64,000 nucleotides of DNA. Source: Paragonimus westermani. Taxonomy: Eukaryota; Platyhelminthes; Trematoda; Plagiorchiida; Troglotrematidae. Shown in pieces: positions 22,620 through 34,542 of this stretch. Location: NCBI GenBank assembly GCA_008508345.1, contig QNGE01002746.1, forward strand, positions 40,241 through 104,240, given 5' to 3'. The notes beneath the pieces were generated by a model, which had not been told where the DNA came from, did not search any database, and saw only the letters and a program-made list of their open reading frames with translations. The translations under genes were made by a program, and so were the position numbers. How positions within the stretch are numbered: position 1 is the first letter of the stretch; every line of letters begins with the position of its first letter.

Positions 22620-25275
22620 TGGTTTACGAATTAATATAGGTGTTTTCAACGTTAGCACTTTAAAACAGATAGGTCAGTTGACCGCTCTCACACGAACGTT
22701 AGACTCGTTGAATGCGAATGTCTGTGCATTTCAGAGACCGGCATCCAGGACAGTAGTCAGCGTGTGGAATTAACAGCACCTCATTGTCTATCCGATACTG
22801 GTTACGCCCTTCTGTTGATCCCATGGCCACCTTTACCAGTCAGACTGGAGTAGGTATAGTCCTCAGCACGACCACAGCAGTCACATTGGTAGATTGGATT
22901 CCTGTTAACAGTAGACTTTCGGAAATCTTCTCATCGCATCTTCTTATTTCCCAACTGACTTTATTGATGTCGGTATCAATGACACCCTTTACTCGGATCG
23001 GATCGATCTCCTCCGGTCGACACATAGTTCTGATATGATTACTTCGGCCACGGGTATGAACGCCCAGGTCGGATGGCTTGGTGTGGCCGAGTGTTGTTTA
23101 GTTGAACGGTCTGGGTTAGCATCACCTCGCCTGGGTAATGACGGGCGACTGTTGTAGCTGTGCGTTGAACGTTAGCTACTCTCAGCCAGCATTCGTTTCA
23201 GGCAACTTGAACGTCATGGTTATACTTGGTGCCCGCTTCTCCGAATCAGGCCTGGTCTCAGATAGACCACCGAGCTGTTAGATATAGGTGACAGGGCTCT
23301 ATTCAGGACTGTCGTCCCTGTCGGAGCATATACTTGTATTTACATCATGCGTTGGTACGTTGTCATTTTGTTCTTACTTTTGCTGGGCAACCACCTCACT
23401 GACAGCAACAGCTGGCTGCTGAGATATTGGCTACACCGTCGGTAAAACACAAGTGCCTAATCGGTTTAGAATGCTGCGTTAGCGATTCTCACTCCGAAGA
23501 TCCCAATAGTTGCTGCACCGAGAACTCACATACCATTTATGGAACAGGTGCTGTAGCATGCGGCACGGGGGTTCGTGGGTTGAAGAGACATTGGATTTCG
23601 GAGGAATCCCTGGAGTTGTTAGAAGCTAGACGGCGCATTCCTCCTGACAGTTCATATAACCAGTTTACGAGACATCCGTAGTAAACTGAAACGTAGCCTG
23701 AAAGCTGATCTTGAGGCTGAGTTAGTGGGAATAGTTGAGGAAGTGGAAACCGCTTTTACTTCAGGGAACACTGGCAAGAGTTCCCATGCTTATTCGTGTT
23801 AGTGGTCCCAGGCGACCGTCTGTTAGTCAGGCTATCAGCCAGACAGATGGCACACTGATCTATGGTAAATCCAGAAGGTTAGAGCAGTGAGCTGAACACT
23901 TTGAGGGTCGATTTGGTTGGTTTTCTGCCTCTAGTGTGTTGTCATCACAAACTTGTAATGTAGCACGCTGGTCGGTAGAAGTGAACCCACTCACAAAGGC
24001 TGAGGCCCGCAATGGCATTTCGGTTCTCGAACGTGATAGGGCTGCTGGTCCAGATGACCTCGTGCCAGCAATTTCCAAAGAAGGTGAGGAGACGTGAAAA
24101 GATGCTTTGACGAAGTTGTCTTGAACTTGAGTATAGGATGGAGACAATCTCTCCGTTTTGGAGCCATCCGACAATAGTTCTTCTTTTCAGGAAAGGTGTC
24201 CGGAGCTGTCGCGAAAACCATAGGGAGTTAACTTGATCCGAGTCATTTCCAGGGTTCCGTTGACTCACTGCAGTTCGGGAAGTGAACATTAGGGAAGAAC
24301 GGGCAGGGTTTCGCCCGAGGCGGGGATGTATGGATCACATTTGTACTCTTCGTCAAATTCAGGAGCAGCGTCATGCATACTGCCGACTGACAACTGCCGT
24401 ATTCTCGACTATAAGGGTGCGTTCGATCCGGTGGATCGATCTACACTTTTAGATTCGTTTAAACGCAGGAGTGTACTGAGCAACTATGTGACCATGCAGT
24501 CGGCGCTTTACTCCCATACTTCAGCTCAAGTTAGGGTTTACGATTAACTGTCTGACAGTCTTATTACCAGGAGTGGCGTACGTCGAGGCTGTCCACTCTC
24601 AGGATATGTTTAGAGATGTTGTGATGGACGAACTACTGAAGGACTGTCTCCAGCATTCCCAAGAAGCCCGCATGGAATTCTTATCTGGTGATAAACTGAC
24701 TGATTGTGCTGACGACAAGGTGTTGCGGTTTGACAGCTTTCAAACAGTACACACAACGCTGTACGCTATTCCGCTTTCTGCTGAGTACTTTGGAATGCGC
24801 TTTGTAGCCTCCAGGTGCAAACTGCTGGTGCGAGATTGTTGTGATTACGTACAGTTAATGTTAGATGATGAGGTCATGGAGGTTGTTGACGAGTTTGTGT
24901 ACCTGGGATGCTGCATCGGCGGCAGCTACCGAGGGGTGGGAACTGGAACAAGCGCGCATCTCAAAGGTTAGAGCGGTGTTCCCCAATCTGGGGCACCTCT
25001 GGTGATAGAGAGGTATCCCTTTGATGCTTAAGGGTCACGTATTTCGGAAAGCAGTGAAGGCTGTATACTTTACGGCAGAGAAACTTGGTCTCTCAGGGTA
25101 GAAGACGTAAGCCGTCTTCAGGAGTCTGACCACGGATTTCTGCGTTCGATCGCCGGTATCGGGTGATACAAACGAGGAAGTCACGAAGAGTTTACGGAGT
25201 GAATGTTTGGTACTGAGTGTCAATCGCGTTCTTTTACTCATTCCTCACATTTACACAGTCTTAGATGGCTGGGCC
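22620..25275 (+). mobile_element. Non-LTR retrotransposon (APE endonuclease + RT), nearly complete but decayed
   Basis: Frames must be switched many times, but LINE landmarks follow in order. At about 22640-22740 is the start of the endonuclease (GVFNVSTLKQIGQL). At 22845-22925 is GVGIVLSTTTAVTLVDWIPV. At about 23000-23080 are LLRSTHSSDM and MNAQVG. The linker with KRHWISEESLELLEARRR is at 23580-23640, and the RAAGPDDLVPA block, usually APGPDGLPAE, at 24030-24070. RPRRGCMDHICTLRQIQEQR is at 24310-24370, and DYKGAFDPVDRSTLLDSFKR with YSHTSAQVRVYD at 24400-24545. The catalytic YADD box appears as CADD near 24705, then SAEYFGMRFVASRCKLLV, VDEFVYLGCCIGGS and the C-terminal ARAVFPNLGHLW and YGRETWSLRVEDVSRLQ to about 25275. 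This is the RTE/CR1-like type frequent in flukes. Inactive because of stops and frameshifts. Confidence 0.85.
23473..24926 (+). repeat. LINE segment copy A (pair of 34543-35996)
   Basis: It is collinear with 34543-35996 at a constant offset of 11070 bases, without a single indel. The first ~860 bases appear identical, including the shared stops and frameshifts. Substitutions are concentrated after about 24330 and especially beyond 24570. Confidence 0.95.
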
Positions 25276-26335
25276 GGCGTTCGTCAAAGCTGTCCCCTTT
25301 CAGCAGCTTTGTTTTTGTCACGGGTGGAACAAAGGATGACGGTCTGCGGCATGAATCTCTTAGCTGATGGAAGGCAGATTGACCGTGATTACATGAACGA
25401 CAAAATGTTGCTGTTTGACTAATTTCAAGCAGTACAAAAAATGCTAGACGCTACTTCTCATTCCGCTGAGCATTTCGGAATGCATTTTGCAGTCTTAAAG
25501 TGCAAAGTGCTCATGCAAGACCGTTGTAATTACGTAGGTTCACTGTTTGATGATGTAGTGTAAGACGACATCGAGGGTTGCTTTACTTTACGGCAATGAT
25601 ACTTTGCCGTTCAGGATAGCGGGCGTGAACCATCTTCAAGTGTCTGACCACCGATCTTTGAGTTCGGTTGCTCGCATCGAGTGTCACAAACAAGGAAGTA
25701 ACGAAGAGGTTAAGGAGCGGGTATTTGGTAGTGATTATCAATTGAGTTCTTTTGTTCACCGCTTACATTTGCACAGACTTAGACAGTTGGGCCACATACT
25801 ATTTGTGTACCACACCATACGCTCTTCATCGGCGCTGCGGTCTACTGGCGTGAGGTGCGAAGTGGACAGATGATGATCTGATATGGAGAAAAGAATTAGT
25901 TCACCAAGGGGTTGGCTTGGCTACTTTAGGTCAGGTTCGTCTCCTGGCCTAGGGAGCTGGAGACGTTATGTGTGATGGCGGCTAATCGGGATCAGTGGTG
26001 TGAATGTTGTTGTTTGGCCAAGTTGTCTGTGAAGTGAGTGTATTTAATGACGCGGATTGGTGAAAGCCGTAAGGAAGCTGTCTTGCTGATGGCGCCTTAC
26101 TTTCACCTGCAACTCGATGGTTTGTTTTCAAGGTGTAGGCGCCTTGATGCAGACTGTTTGAATACAGTCGAAACTATTTTTTCAACAGTTAGGTCTCTTC
26201 CTTTTTCTCTCTCCTCCTCCTGAACATGGTTTGCCTTTTTATTCTTCCGTGTGTGACAATTAAGCATTAGTGTGAACCACTGACGTATTGCTGTTTATGA
26301 TGGTGATGTTGATGATGACGACATATAATGCTAAT
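25276..26335 (+). mobile_element. Second LINE unit, 5'-truncated, joined to the first
   Basis: The first unit's C-terminal text (PHIYTVLDGWAG) runs straight into a new RT start, GVRQSCPLSAALFLSRVEQR, so a second element begins inside the palm. The YADD box is degraded to YMND (in DRDYMNDKMLLFD). After AEHFGMHF the unit jumps at about 25570 to the C-terminal domain (VSDHRSLSSVARIE, NLHRLRWLGH-like text reading LHRLRQLGHILF) and then a pyrimidine-rich 3' UTR with GATGATG-type tail triplets near 26300-26325. A short stretch of the second element is therefore deleted and the whole is non-functional. Confidence 0.75.
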
Positions 26336-26411
26336 TGCAAACAGCAACAAGTTCTTTTAAAATGATTAGATATCTATCCAATGAGTGTATTAATTGTGTG
26401 AACTGCTGAAC

Positions 26412-26530
26412 TGCAACTATGTGAACATGCAGTCGGCGCTTCACTCCCATACTTCAGCTCAAGTTAGGGTTTACGATTAACTGTCTGACAGTCTTATTAC
26501 CAGGAGTGGCGTACGTCGAGGCTGTCCACT
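26412..26530 (+). mobile_element. Third LINE fragment (RT palm piece)
   Basis: Nearly identical to 24480-24596: the block from GCAACTATGTG through CTTCAGCTCAAGTTAGGG to GTCGAGGCTGTCCACT, with single-base changes only. It is joined directly to the 3' UTR piece that follows. Confidence 0.85.
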
Positions 26531-26576
26531 TCCGGAATGTTTTCAAAATAAATTGTGATAGATAGCCCCTTACCTT

Positions 26577-26780
26577 CACTTATACCTCGGCGGTTTCTTT
26601 GCAGGCACCTTGGTGTTAAATGTTTGATAGTTAGGTACCTTTCCTTCCTCTTCCTTTTTTCTTCTCTTCCTATACACGATTGGCTTTCTTCTTTTTTGTG
26701 TGGCAGTAAAGCATCAGTGGTTCACACTGATGTATTACTGTCTGTGATGAAGATGATGATGATAACAGAGACAGTCGACA
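26577..26780 (+). mobile_element. LINE 3' UTR, second copy
   Basis: Homologous to 26103-26330: GCACCTTGGTG, TTTCCTTCCTCTTCC, GGCTTTCTTC, GTGTGGCAGTAAAGCATCAGTG and a TGATGAAGATGATGATGATAAC tail correspond block by block to the first 3' UTR. The GAT/GATGAT repeats mark the element's 3' end, as in RTE-like LINEs that end in short tandem repeats instead of poly(A). Confidence 0.75.
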
Positions 26781-27324
26781 CCGACCCAGATAAATCATGT
26801 AAACGTCAACGTGTCTAAACATCGTGACACCGCATTGTAAAAATCGACAACCTTCCTGTGAAAAGTTGTCTTGAATGTGCACAACACATGATCATAACGC
26901 ACGGTCTCCAGCATCCGTCAATAAGAGCAAAAAAGAAATTTGTGGTTTGTCGTCAGTGTCTGTCTGCACATGATAAACAATCCGTGCCTAGAAGCTATTG
27001 CATTTCTATGTCGTAAGATGAAAAATGCATAAGCCACACATGTGCCAAGCACCGACGATATCTGTTTATCACCATTTTTAGTGGTGTGAAAAAGTTGTGC
27101 AATTACATGAGTGTTTTACACAACTTAACGCGATGGATCAACTCGTCAGTGAAAAAATCGGCTAAACAGTACCGTAAGGAGAGGCGAAAAAGCTCTCAAC
27201 GCGTTCAAAAAAGACAATGCATTAGATCTTTGGGAGGCTTTATCTGACAAACACACGGTAGTGAGGCTACTAAAACGATAAAAGCATCATGAATTGATAA
27301 GACTGAGGGTTACAAACAATCAAN
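26781..27324. other. Unassigned spacer up to an N
   Basis: No clear homology. A plus-strand frame at about 27190-27280 reads LNAFKKDNALDLWEALSDKH and then stops; it may be a remnant of coding sequence but I cannot name it. A single N at 27324 immediately precedes the PLE fragment. Confidence 0.35.
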
Positions 27325-27870
27325 TGTGGAACTAGTTACGTGGGTCGCACGACCAGGCGCTTATCCGAACGTATCCGTGAGCATCATCCAGCCTGGATCA
27401 ATAGCGGAGTCACCAAGACGATTACCAGCGCAATTGTTGCACACCTCGTTGATACCAATCATACTGTCAACCTGGCCTCCTCGTTTCGTCTGATTTACCG
27501 AGTCAAAGGCATTCACTCAAAAGCTGTCAGATGCCGAATTTTGGCCACGGCTGAAGCGATCGGAATTCGATTGAATAATCCACCGTTGTGCGCACAAAAG
27601 CGATTTGTTCAGGCGTTGAGGTTGCCATGGCCAAACATCCACACCACGACTGATCAAAACATCATGGTTCCAGTTACGTCATAATGGTGACGCAATCGTA
27701 TCAAAACGTCGTCTCCGTGTGTGCCTATGACGTGTCTGACCTCACTTGAACTTGCCATTTGTTTTGTTCGCTTTCCCATGACAACTCTGTTTCATATAAA
27801 TGTTATGTATTTGGCCTGATGATGAATCTTATATGGTTTGAAAGCAGAAAAAGTGATAAAACACATTAGT
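27325..27870 (+). mobile_element. PLE GIY-YIG endonuclease fragment with 3' flank
   Basis: Right after the N the plus-strand frame reads CGTSYVGRTTRRLSERIREH (the YIG half of GIY-YIG with its conserved Arg), followed by AWINSG, IVAHLVDTNHTV, FRLIYRVKG, AEAIGIRLNNPPLCAQKRFV and LRLPWP, ending in a stop at about 27680. It covers most of the endonuclease but not the RT. The flank to about 27870 contains CTGATGA at 27816-27822 and GAAA at 27840-27843 with a possible 5-bp stem between, a hammerhead-like core in the position expected for PLE terminal repeats, although stems I and III are not evident. The closest relative in this window is the fragment at 53850-54085. Confidence 0.8.
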
Positions 27871-30595
27871 TCACCGATTAATAATATGAAGAGTAACAAT
27901 TTCTTTTGAAGCTTTAAGACACCAAACAGAATCGCCACTTAGTTGACAAGGCGATGAATTGCATAACCTGATTACATGAGTGGAAGAATTCAAAAGCTAT
28001 GATGCAAGGTTTAATGTGGACGATGAAGAAGTTTTACGGCAGTGGAAGTAAAAGATAATCGACACGCTCATCACTTTACGCAAGACTGTCCAAAATGTTA
28101 AGAGGAACAGAAGCGAATGTAAGACAAGAGGTATTAGGCATGATTTATGTGGCGAATGAGATGAGCCGTAAGACGGAGGATCAATGTGCAAAAGCAAGTA
28201 ACAGTGCAGACCAAACGTACCTCAGTAAACGGTCGCATTGCATCGGTTTGAGTGGCGTCATGAGACGCAGCGAGAGAAACGTGGCTGGAACTCGGACACG
28301 AGTTGTATGCGTGTGCTGGCACAACAGAAGGACCACTCACGGAAAATGATGAATCTGTGGGCAATTTGACCAGGGAATCAAACGACTTTTGTTCCGACGG
28401 AGAAGATAACACCAAACTATAGGTTTGATGATGACATGAAAGGAGAGAAATTAGCGAAAAACTATGTACGGGGTTAAATGGTAGACATCCATGACTAACT
28501 TCCTCTTCATAGAGGCTTCTTAACAGAAAAAAGGAGCAAATCGCCACTCTGAGACTTGTTTGCTTTGAACGAAGATAAGCTAGCGGATGTTCGGAATAAA
28601 TTCGAGAGGGACCTTCAAGAAGTTAGCATAAAAACTACCTAAGGATTTCCTATCCGAAAACTTAAACAGCCAGCCACAATACTGATTACATATACAAAAA
28701 AATGTTCATCTATAATAGCGCAAACAACGGCTGACCTGTTCGGATTAGCGTCTAGTCCCACTCCTATATCGTGAACGGATTCCAAATCTGTAGTGATGCA
28801 ATGCAAGACAGCATAAATATTAGGTCTCGGCGGTAATGAATGTCAATCGAAGCTAGGGGACAGTTGCGTCCGTCGCCCAGGTCCACAAAACTGAAAAGCA
28901 TGAAAATCAGGCTGAATATAAAGGACACGTGAATTTACTTGGCCAATCTCAAGAAACATGTAATTCTCACAATCATTAGCGTCATCAGTGACAGCAGCAA
29001 ATCAGTGCGGTTTAACTACCATATGGGTGCCGAAAAACGGTCACTGATTAGAAAAGGGTAGGGGGAATATAACTCAAGTTGGGGAATGGCCATGTCTAAC
29101 CCCAAATAATCGAGGTCCAAACGTCACCACCTTGCAAACAAAGTACCCAGTTGCAAGAAAAGATGAGACAGCATCCCCAAGTCTAATTACAGACAGCGCT
29201 GTTCCGCTTCAGTAGTTGTTCTTGAGCCACATACAACAAGAACACACACGGAACAGAATCCGCCACTTTTTCAGTCTATGAAGACACTGTACCAGTCACA
29301 GAATCACTGGACTGAGAAATAAACGTGACCTGTAATACTGATTCTCGCCACTTACCAACGTTAAGTCAACACTTAACTAACTTGTACTTCTCAATTATAA
29401 TCTATGATATCAACAGGAAGTGGCTTCACTTGTACTCGCGGGGACAAAACATGTGGCCGGTCGTACATCGAGGCACCCGAAGATGCTGACTTCGTGCAAG
29501 GTGTCAACATGAAGCAATTACACGAAAGAGATAGTACAAACAATGGCATCAAAGGGTATCACATCACCTATCGGTGAAAAACGAAGAAAAGTCCAACGTT
29601 TTTTGGCGTTGTTATCATTCATCTAACAAACTTGGTCCTGTGACCACACAAACAGATGGTCATCAATTTGACTCCTTCTTGGTTTACCCCGTACCATTAG
29701 GACACTGTTTTCTAATGTGAGCATTTTCTTATCCTAATCGTTTGACAGTTCTATTTTCCTATCACGTGTGAAGGTGCACGCTAAGAATCTATACCCTCCT
29801 TATGACCAATTAGCTATTCAACACAGCTTAGCTGCTTCATGTAAGGTGATCCGAGAGTTTCGTTTTGAGTCACTCAGAACTTGTTTAGCAAACCTACCTT
29901 CTTCAATATTGATGCCATGCCCGTTTGCTATACAATGACTGCACTAACAGACTAGATGCGAACAAAATATCCGTAAGCCATTTGAGAGTTTGTCGCAAGG
30001 AATAACGGTCGTTCCGCATTTCACTACTCTCCGATTGTCATAACAAGATATACGACACAATGTCAAATTAAGACGTTTGGGGCATGCACATGCCTTGAAT
30101 TCGCTTTTTCCGAAGACGAAACATAATCAACATTCACAGTAGGGTAAGTGCAACAACAGTGAAACATTAAAGAAATGTTAAAATAGCACACATTGAAATA
30201 TTTTCCCAAATCCGGGAATGAATAAAAGCATCTGCAGTGCCAATGATCTCGATGAAGTTTGTGAGGAGAATAAATTATGAAAACCACCTCATAAGTAGCA
30301 TCAGTCAGAACACGATCGCAATGATCACCAAAGTAAATCGTTAAAAAAACAGACAATGTGAATCGTACAAAAGTGTACGGACATTCGGTTTTTCTCATAT
30401 CCCACTTATTCTCAAAGGTTGAAGACAACCTTTTCGCACGTAAGTGTAACCATAAAATACACACAGGTTGACGCGATATTTTTCCATGGCTGAAAAAAAC
30501 ACTCAAGTCGGTGTAATAAATTAAGACTTCCCACCATGTTTTCCACTCGTGATCATTCTGGTGTTCCCTCTTTCACTTTCTCCCTCTACCTCTCT

Positions 30596-30633
<38 letters not shown>

Positions 30634-33600
30634 ATTCACATATATGTTAACGCTAACGTGTTGAGCTCATGTGCTTTGCGCGGGCGCATTGTAATGCAGA
30701 GCTTAACCGCCATCCATTTGTGAATTGTTAATGGTTTCTAATGGTAGACCATGTCCAGAGGAGCACAGCCTAGAGAGGGGTGAAGTATCTAGGCGACTAG
30801 TGAGATGATTCAGATGTTGTGACATCAGGTGGGACAAATTGAGTCAACAATCCACGCACCTTCTACAGCTCTGATGATTACGGTACAAAAAAACAAACTG
30901 ACCAATTAAGAGCTCATCGAGCTCACATTTGTATAACAGTTGTGGGAAACGATCTGAACGATAGATTGGGTGAAAATGATAGTAGAAAACAGCAGGGAGT
31001 CGGTTTCTCCAGAAGTACCGTACATAACACCCTGAAATGTACATCTGTGACCATTCGGAAACTCTAAGGAATTTCATGATTGACTGTTTGTTACAAAATA
31101 ATCAACGTAGACAGAGAGACATATGAGGTGGGCAAATGAATGGGAGATAGCAATCTTCAGACGAGAAAAATGAACAACGGTGGACTGATGGGTGAGACAG
31201 AGTTGAGAAAGAACCAGTATTGCATGGTCAGCACCTACTTCGACGTGGCTCACTTATGGTTCGAGGCGACTCCAGTTTAAACGGTAAGTGCAAATTGGCT
31301 TCATTTGCAGAGAAACAACGTGCACGAGCTTAGCTACTCACACTTTCGCATGTTCGCTGTTACTCTTAGGCCACACACATGAATGATTACATCCAGTTGT
31401 ACAGACAAACAAAAGGTGTCCATAAAATCAGGGAGCGGAATGTAGGTTAAACCTAAGCTAAAATCATGATTTAGTAAAACACAAAGTTATTATCGTAAGT
31501 GGATAAACTGTTCCCCAGATATACACGTTTACCGACCTAAAAACACATATGCACGAATGAGAAAAATGCCCTATGTAAAAAAAGCTATGATTTTATTACA
31601 CAAACAATCCTCAAAGTAGTTAGAGAACACCCGCTTATTACAAAAACAGCAGGGTACTCGGCAAGTTGGTAGAAAAAAGAAACGCGTTGAATAAACAGTC
31701 TGCGATGAACAGAAAGATCCAAAGTATTCTCCAACGAAAGCGTACGAAGATCGGCGAAGCCGGTAGCAGGAATGAAGTGAACAAGGTCAGACAAGAGGAT
31801 ATAATTACTTTAAGATAAATGCACTGCGTTCCGCAAGAGAAGAACTGCAACTGGAGCAAGCAGGATGGCGAACGAAGAGCACAACAATAAACCAAAAACA
31901 CCTTATACAATGTGGAAATACCACGGACGGTAAGCAGAACGAGACGTCGGGCTTTGGTTAGGCGTTCGTTGAAATGAATGGACCAATAGAGATCAGACAT
32001 TCAATAATAATGAAAAGTTTCGCGAGTGTAAAATCCATGTGACTGTGAAAATAAACACAATGATTGCAGACAGGGTTCTGGCAGAGAAGAACGTCATTTA
32101 GACTAAGGAATTCAGAAGTTCTTATAAGAATGCTACCATACTGGCCGAGTTGTAGCACCCTAATGGAAGGAATTTAGAAAAAAACATCACTTCCACGGAC
32201 ATTTTTGCAAGGTACGATATACGTCTGAATCAGAAACCACCTTTGCTCAGAACCTCATGTTCAACAGTTCTGAGAATTGAAGGTGAACAGGAACGGTAAG
32301 ACAACCAACGACCGAAGGGCAAATCATTAGGGCATTCAAAAGTGCTCGTGAACGACCTGAGCACATCGCTTTTGCCAGCAAAAGTCTGACCTACGGGCGA
32401 CAACATGGTTTGTGGCTTGTTTGGCTGACACGAAAAACGACCATGGTTCGACATAGTTTAATATCTTAAATCAAGCGGGTGGTAAAGCAATTTAGACCAT
32501 TTTGGTATGAACCGAGATGAGAGCACATTTTGAAGGTGAATTGATGCAATCGACGCCAGATAAACATCTATCGAACGAACCCAACGATGTGTGAGCAATG
32601 AGCTTTATCGATGACCTCACACAATGTGAGTGAAACGTGCACAATCTCACTGCCCTATAACTCTGCGAATAAAATGTGTTTTCCAACATGGGCGAAAGAG
32701 TACAGATGCTTCAAGTGAGCGGAAGCGGTTGGTTTTGATGTCACTGTCACAGCTGATGATGTCAGTCTGCAGTGGCTTATACAAAACAAGGAAAAATCTA
32801 AACGCTTATGAACCCAAGGTAGGAAATCTAGGTTCGAATAGCCGTTATTTGACTCATATCTGCATATAAGCAGCCTGATCGTAGCCCAACCCACATGTAA
32901 GCACGATGTTGCACAAAAAACACTGCGGATCAGTTTGTTAGCCGTTCTTTTTGGTACATACCGTCCGTGTATATTGTAATTGTTTAATTCCACGTATGAG
33001 CTTTCATCACTGTATCATTATCGAGTAACCACTACCACAAGCTGTAAGAAACAGTCATTGATCAGTGTACATCATTTTAGATGAATTACCGCACTTTTAA
33101 ATACAGAGAACTAGAAAGATATCCCAGTATCAAATATGAGCGCATGTTTATTTTGATGACTTTCATACCACAATTTTTTAGTAGTTTTTCTACTGCGAGA
33201 TAGCCAAAACATAAAAGCGGGCTTCTTTGGTCTGAATTTTCAGGTCGGAATTTCAGGTGTTAAGAGATATAAGCCTCTGGAAAACGAAAACAATGTCGAA
33301 CATACTGTTGAGAAGTACCACAGTCTGGTCTTCTCTTAATCCATCGTCGCACACTGCTTCATTCTGGCATCTTCTCGACATAATTGTACTTCATCGTTTC
33401 GCGTCACGTAATAGAGTAAAATAGTCGGATAGATGTACGTTACAAGTGTGGTCATCTGATAAATAATGTCCATTTATCACAGTGTTGCTTACGAATTTAT
33501 TACGATGCTTCATGGGTCACACTTTCCTTTGCTCGTAAATCTTTTACAATCATGTTCCGCCCCTCGAATGCTCCAGTATAACGAAGTAAGAGCTGAACTC

Positions 33601-33864
33601 CGCGAATTTCTGTTGGTCGCCACACGAAACATTAATTTTCAAGGGCCACCATAGTGTGAAATCGTACGCATGGTGAGGCATACAGTTTACAAATCAAGTG
33701 TTCGTTAAAGTCGGTGGCTTGAATTAGATGGGTATTGATTTGTAACCAACAACACCTGAAAGAACGCTGAAAGAAATGTGGGGCTTCGCAAAACGATACA
33801 AATAATATAAACAATAATGATACTACAAAACTGTCTGCCCAGCGGATAAAAAAGCAGCACCTGA
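27871..33864. other. 6-kb stretch without recognised genes
   Basis: Purine-rich on the plus strand over long stretches (for example 28000-28560). The only structural item I can support is a (TA)n microsatellite at about 30598-30629. Several minus-strand open frames (30063-30506, 31638-32000) are hydrophobic or low-complexity and have no family resemblance. Confidence 0.4.
30598..30629. repeat. (TA)n microsatellite
   Basis: About sixteen TA dinucleotides in a row, flanked by CTCTCC on the left and CAATATTCACATATATG on the right. Confidence 0.95.
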
Positions 33865-33896
33865 GTAGTTTGAACAAGACCGTTAGAACACGAAAA

Positions 33897-33937
33897 CTGG
33901 CAGATGCAGGCATTTCGTATTGACTCGTCAGTACCAA
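33897..33937 (-). ncRNA. Hammerhead ribozyme, type I minimal, PLE-associated
   Basis: On the minus strand: stem I GGTA (33935-33932), core CTGACGA (33931-33925), short stem II GTCAATAC (GT/AC closing a CAAT loop, 33924-33917), GAAA (33916-33913), stem III TGC-CT-GCA (33912-33905), TC with the cleavage base C at 33903, then TGCC pairing with GGTA. All invariant core bases are present. Differs from the partner at 37.68 kb by one base in the stem III loop. PLEs are known to carry such ribozymes. Confidence 0.7.
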
Positions 33938-34022
33938 ATTTACAATAACATGAAACAGCTTTTTTATATCAAGCAGTTAGGGGAGCAGGGTGTATACTCA
34001 ATTGGTGGTTTAAGAAATGTCA

Positions 34023-34223
34023 CTAAGTCCAGGGAAGGGTCAAGTTTACGAGCAATCGTTTCTGAACACACAAGGCCGGCTTCAGTCGATTGATTGCGAC
34101 CGCCTCAACAAACCGCAAGAATCTTAGATTCGAGTGACGTAATAGGATTCTGAATGCACAAATTGGGTCGACAACGTGACCTGAGTAATTCACTGTAGTT
34201 CGAAAAACAATTATTTTAAGCAA
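34023..34223 (-). mobile_element. PLE endonuclease C-terminal fragment (left arm)
   Basis: The minus-strand frame reads NYSGHVVDPICAFRILLRH, then RFLRFVEAVAINRLKPALCV and QKRLLVNLTLPWT before a stop. This is the last third of the PLE GIY-YIG endonuclease, with the conserved Glu-Ala and LCVQK near the end. The catalytic GIY-YIG core and RT are absent, so the element is strongly 5'-truncated. The frame itself is intact and identical to the right-arm copy. Confidence 0.8.
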
Positions 34224-34481
34224 ACGAAATTTCGGCCATTTTCCCTCTCAATGCACTATTGATCATTTCGTCAACTGATTTGTGTCGCTGCTAGCTCAAA
34301 TTCAGCGAGTAAGCACTGCATAATCAATGCTCATAAATTCATTCTTAAACGTTTCTGATTCGCTTATATCCACCGGTCTTGCTGACCACTCAAAGGGTCA
34401 TGCGTGTTTTGTCATAAGACTTAGTACGAAAGGAAGAGGCAGATGCTATATCAAACACCTTAACGCAAAATTATTTTGAAG

Positions 34482-34541
34482 TGAACGCGAACCACACTTG
34501 ATCATAGCCTTCGCACTCACACAAACATCTGGACTAGGTCG
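34482..34541 (-). repeat. Short-repeat end fragment next to N
   Basis: The reverse complement matches the 3' half of the 37021-37131 copy (GTGTGAGTGCGAAGGCTATG then ATCAAGTGTGG). Its 5' half would lie beyond the N. Confidence 0.6.
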
Positions 34542-34542
34542 N
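34542..34542. other. Ambiguous base, probable assembly join
   Basis: A single N. Left of it the inverted-repeat arm breaks off; right of it the LINE copy B starts abruptly at a position inside the element. Confidence 0.7.

Larger units (their letters stand above)
33865..34541 (-). repeat. Long inverted repeat, left arm (~677 bp)
   Basis: Reverse complement of about 37063-37737 with very few differences. It contains, reading on the minus strand from 34541 downward, a short-repeat end, a PLE endonuclease C-terminus (34223-34023) and a hammerhead fold (33937-33897). The inner boundary of this arm is the N at 34542, so the true inner limit is unknown. Confidence 0.9.

Noticed and set aside
23860..24289. 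Minus-strand open frames within the LINE (repeated at 34930-35359)
   Set aside because: They are antisense shadows of the decayed RT region and are duplicated only because the LINE segment is duplicated.
28134..28547. 137-codon minus-strand frame rich in Ser and Cys
   Set aside because: It looks like the shadow of purine-rich plus-strand sequence; no splice signals or domain.
30063..30506. 147-codon minus-strand open frame
   Set aside because: Composition is that of random AT-rich sequence; no motif, no conserved neighbours.
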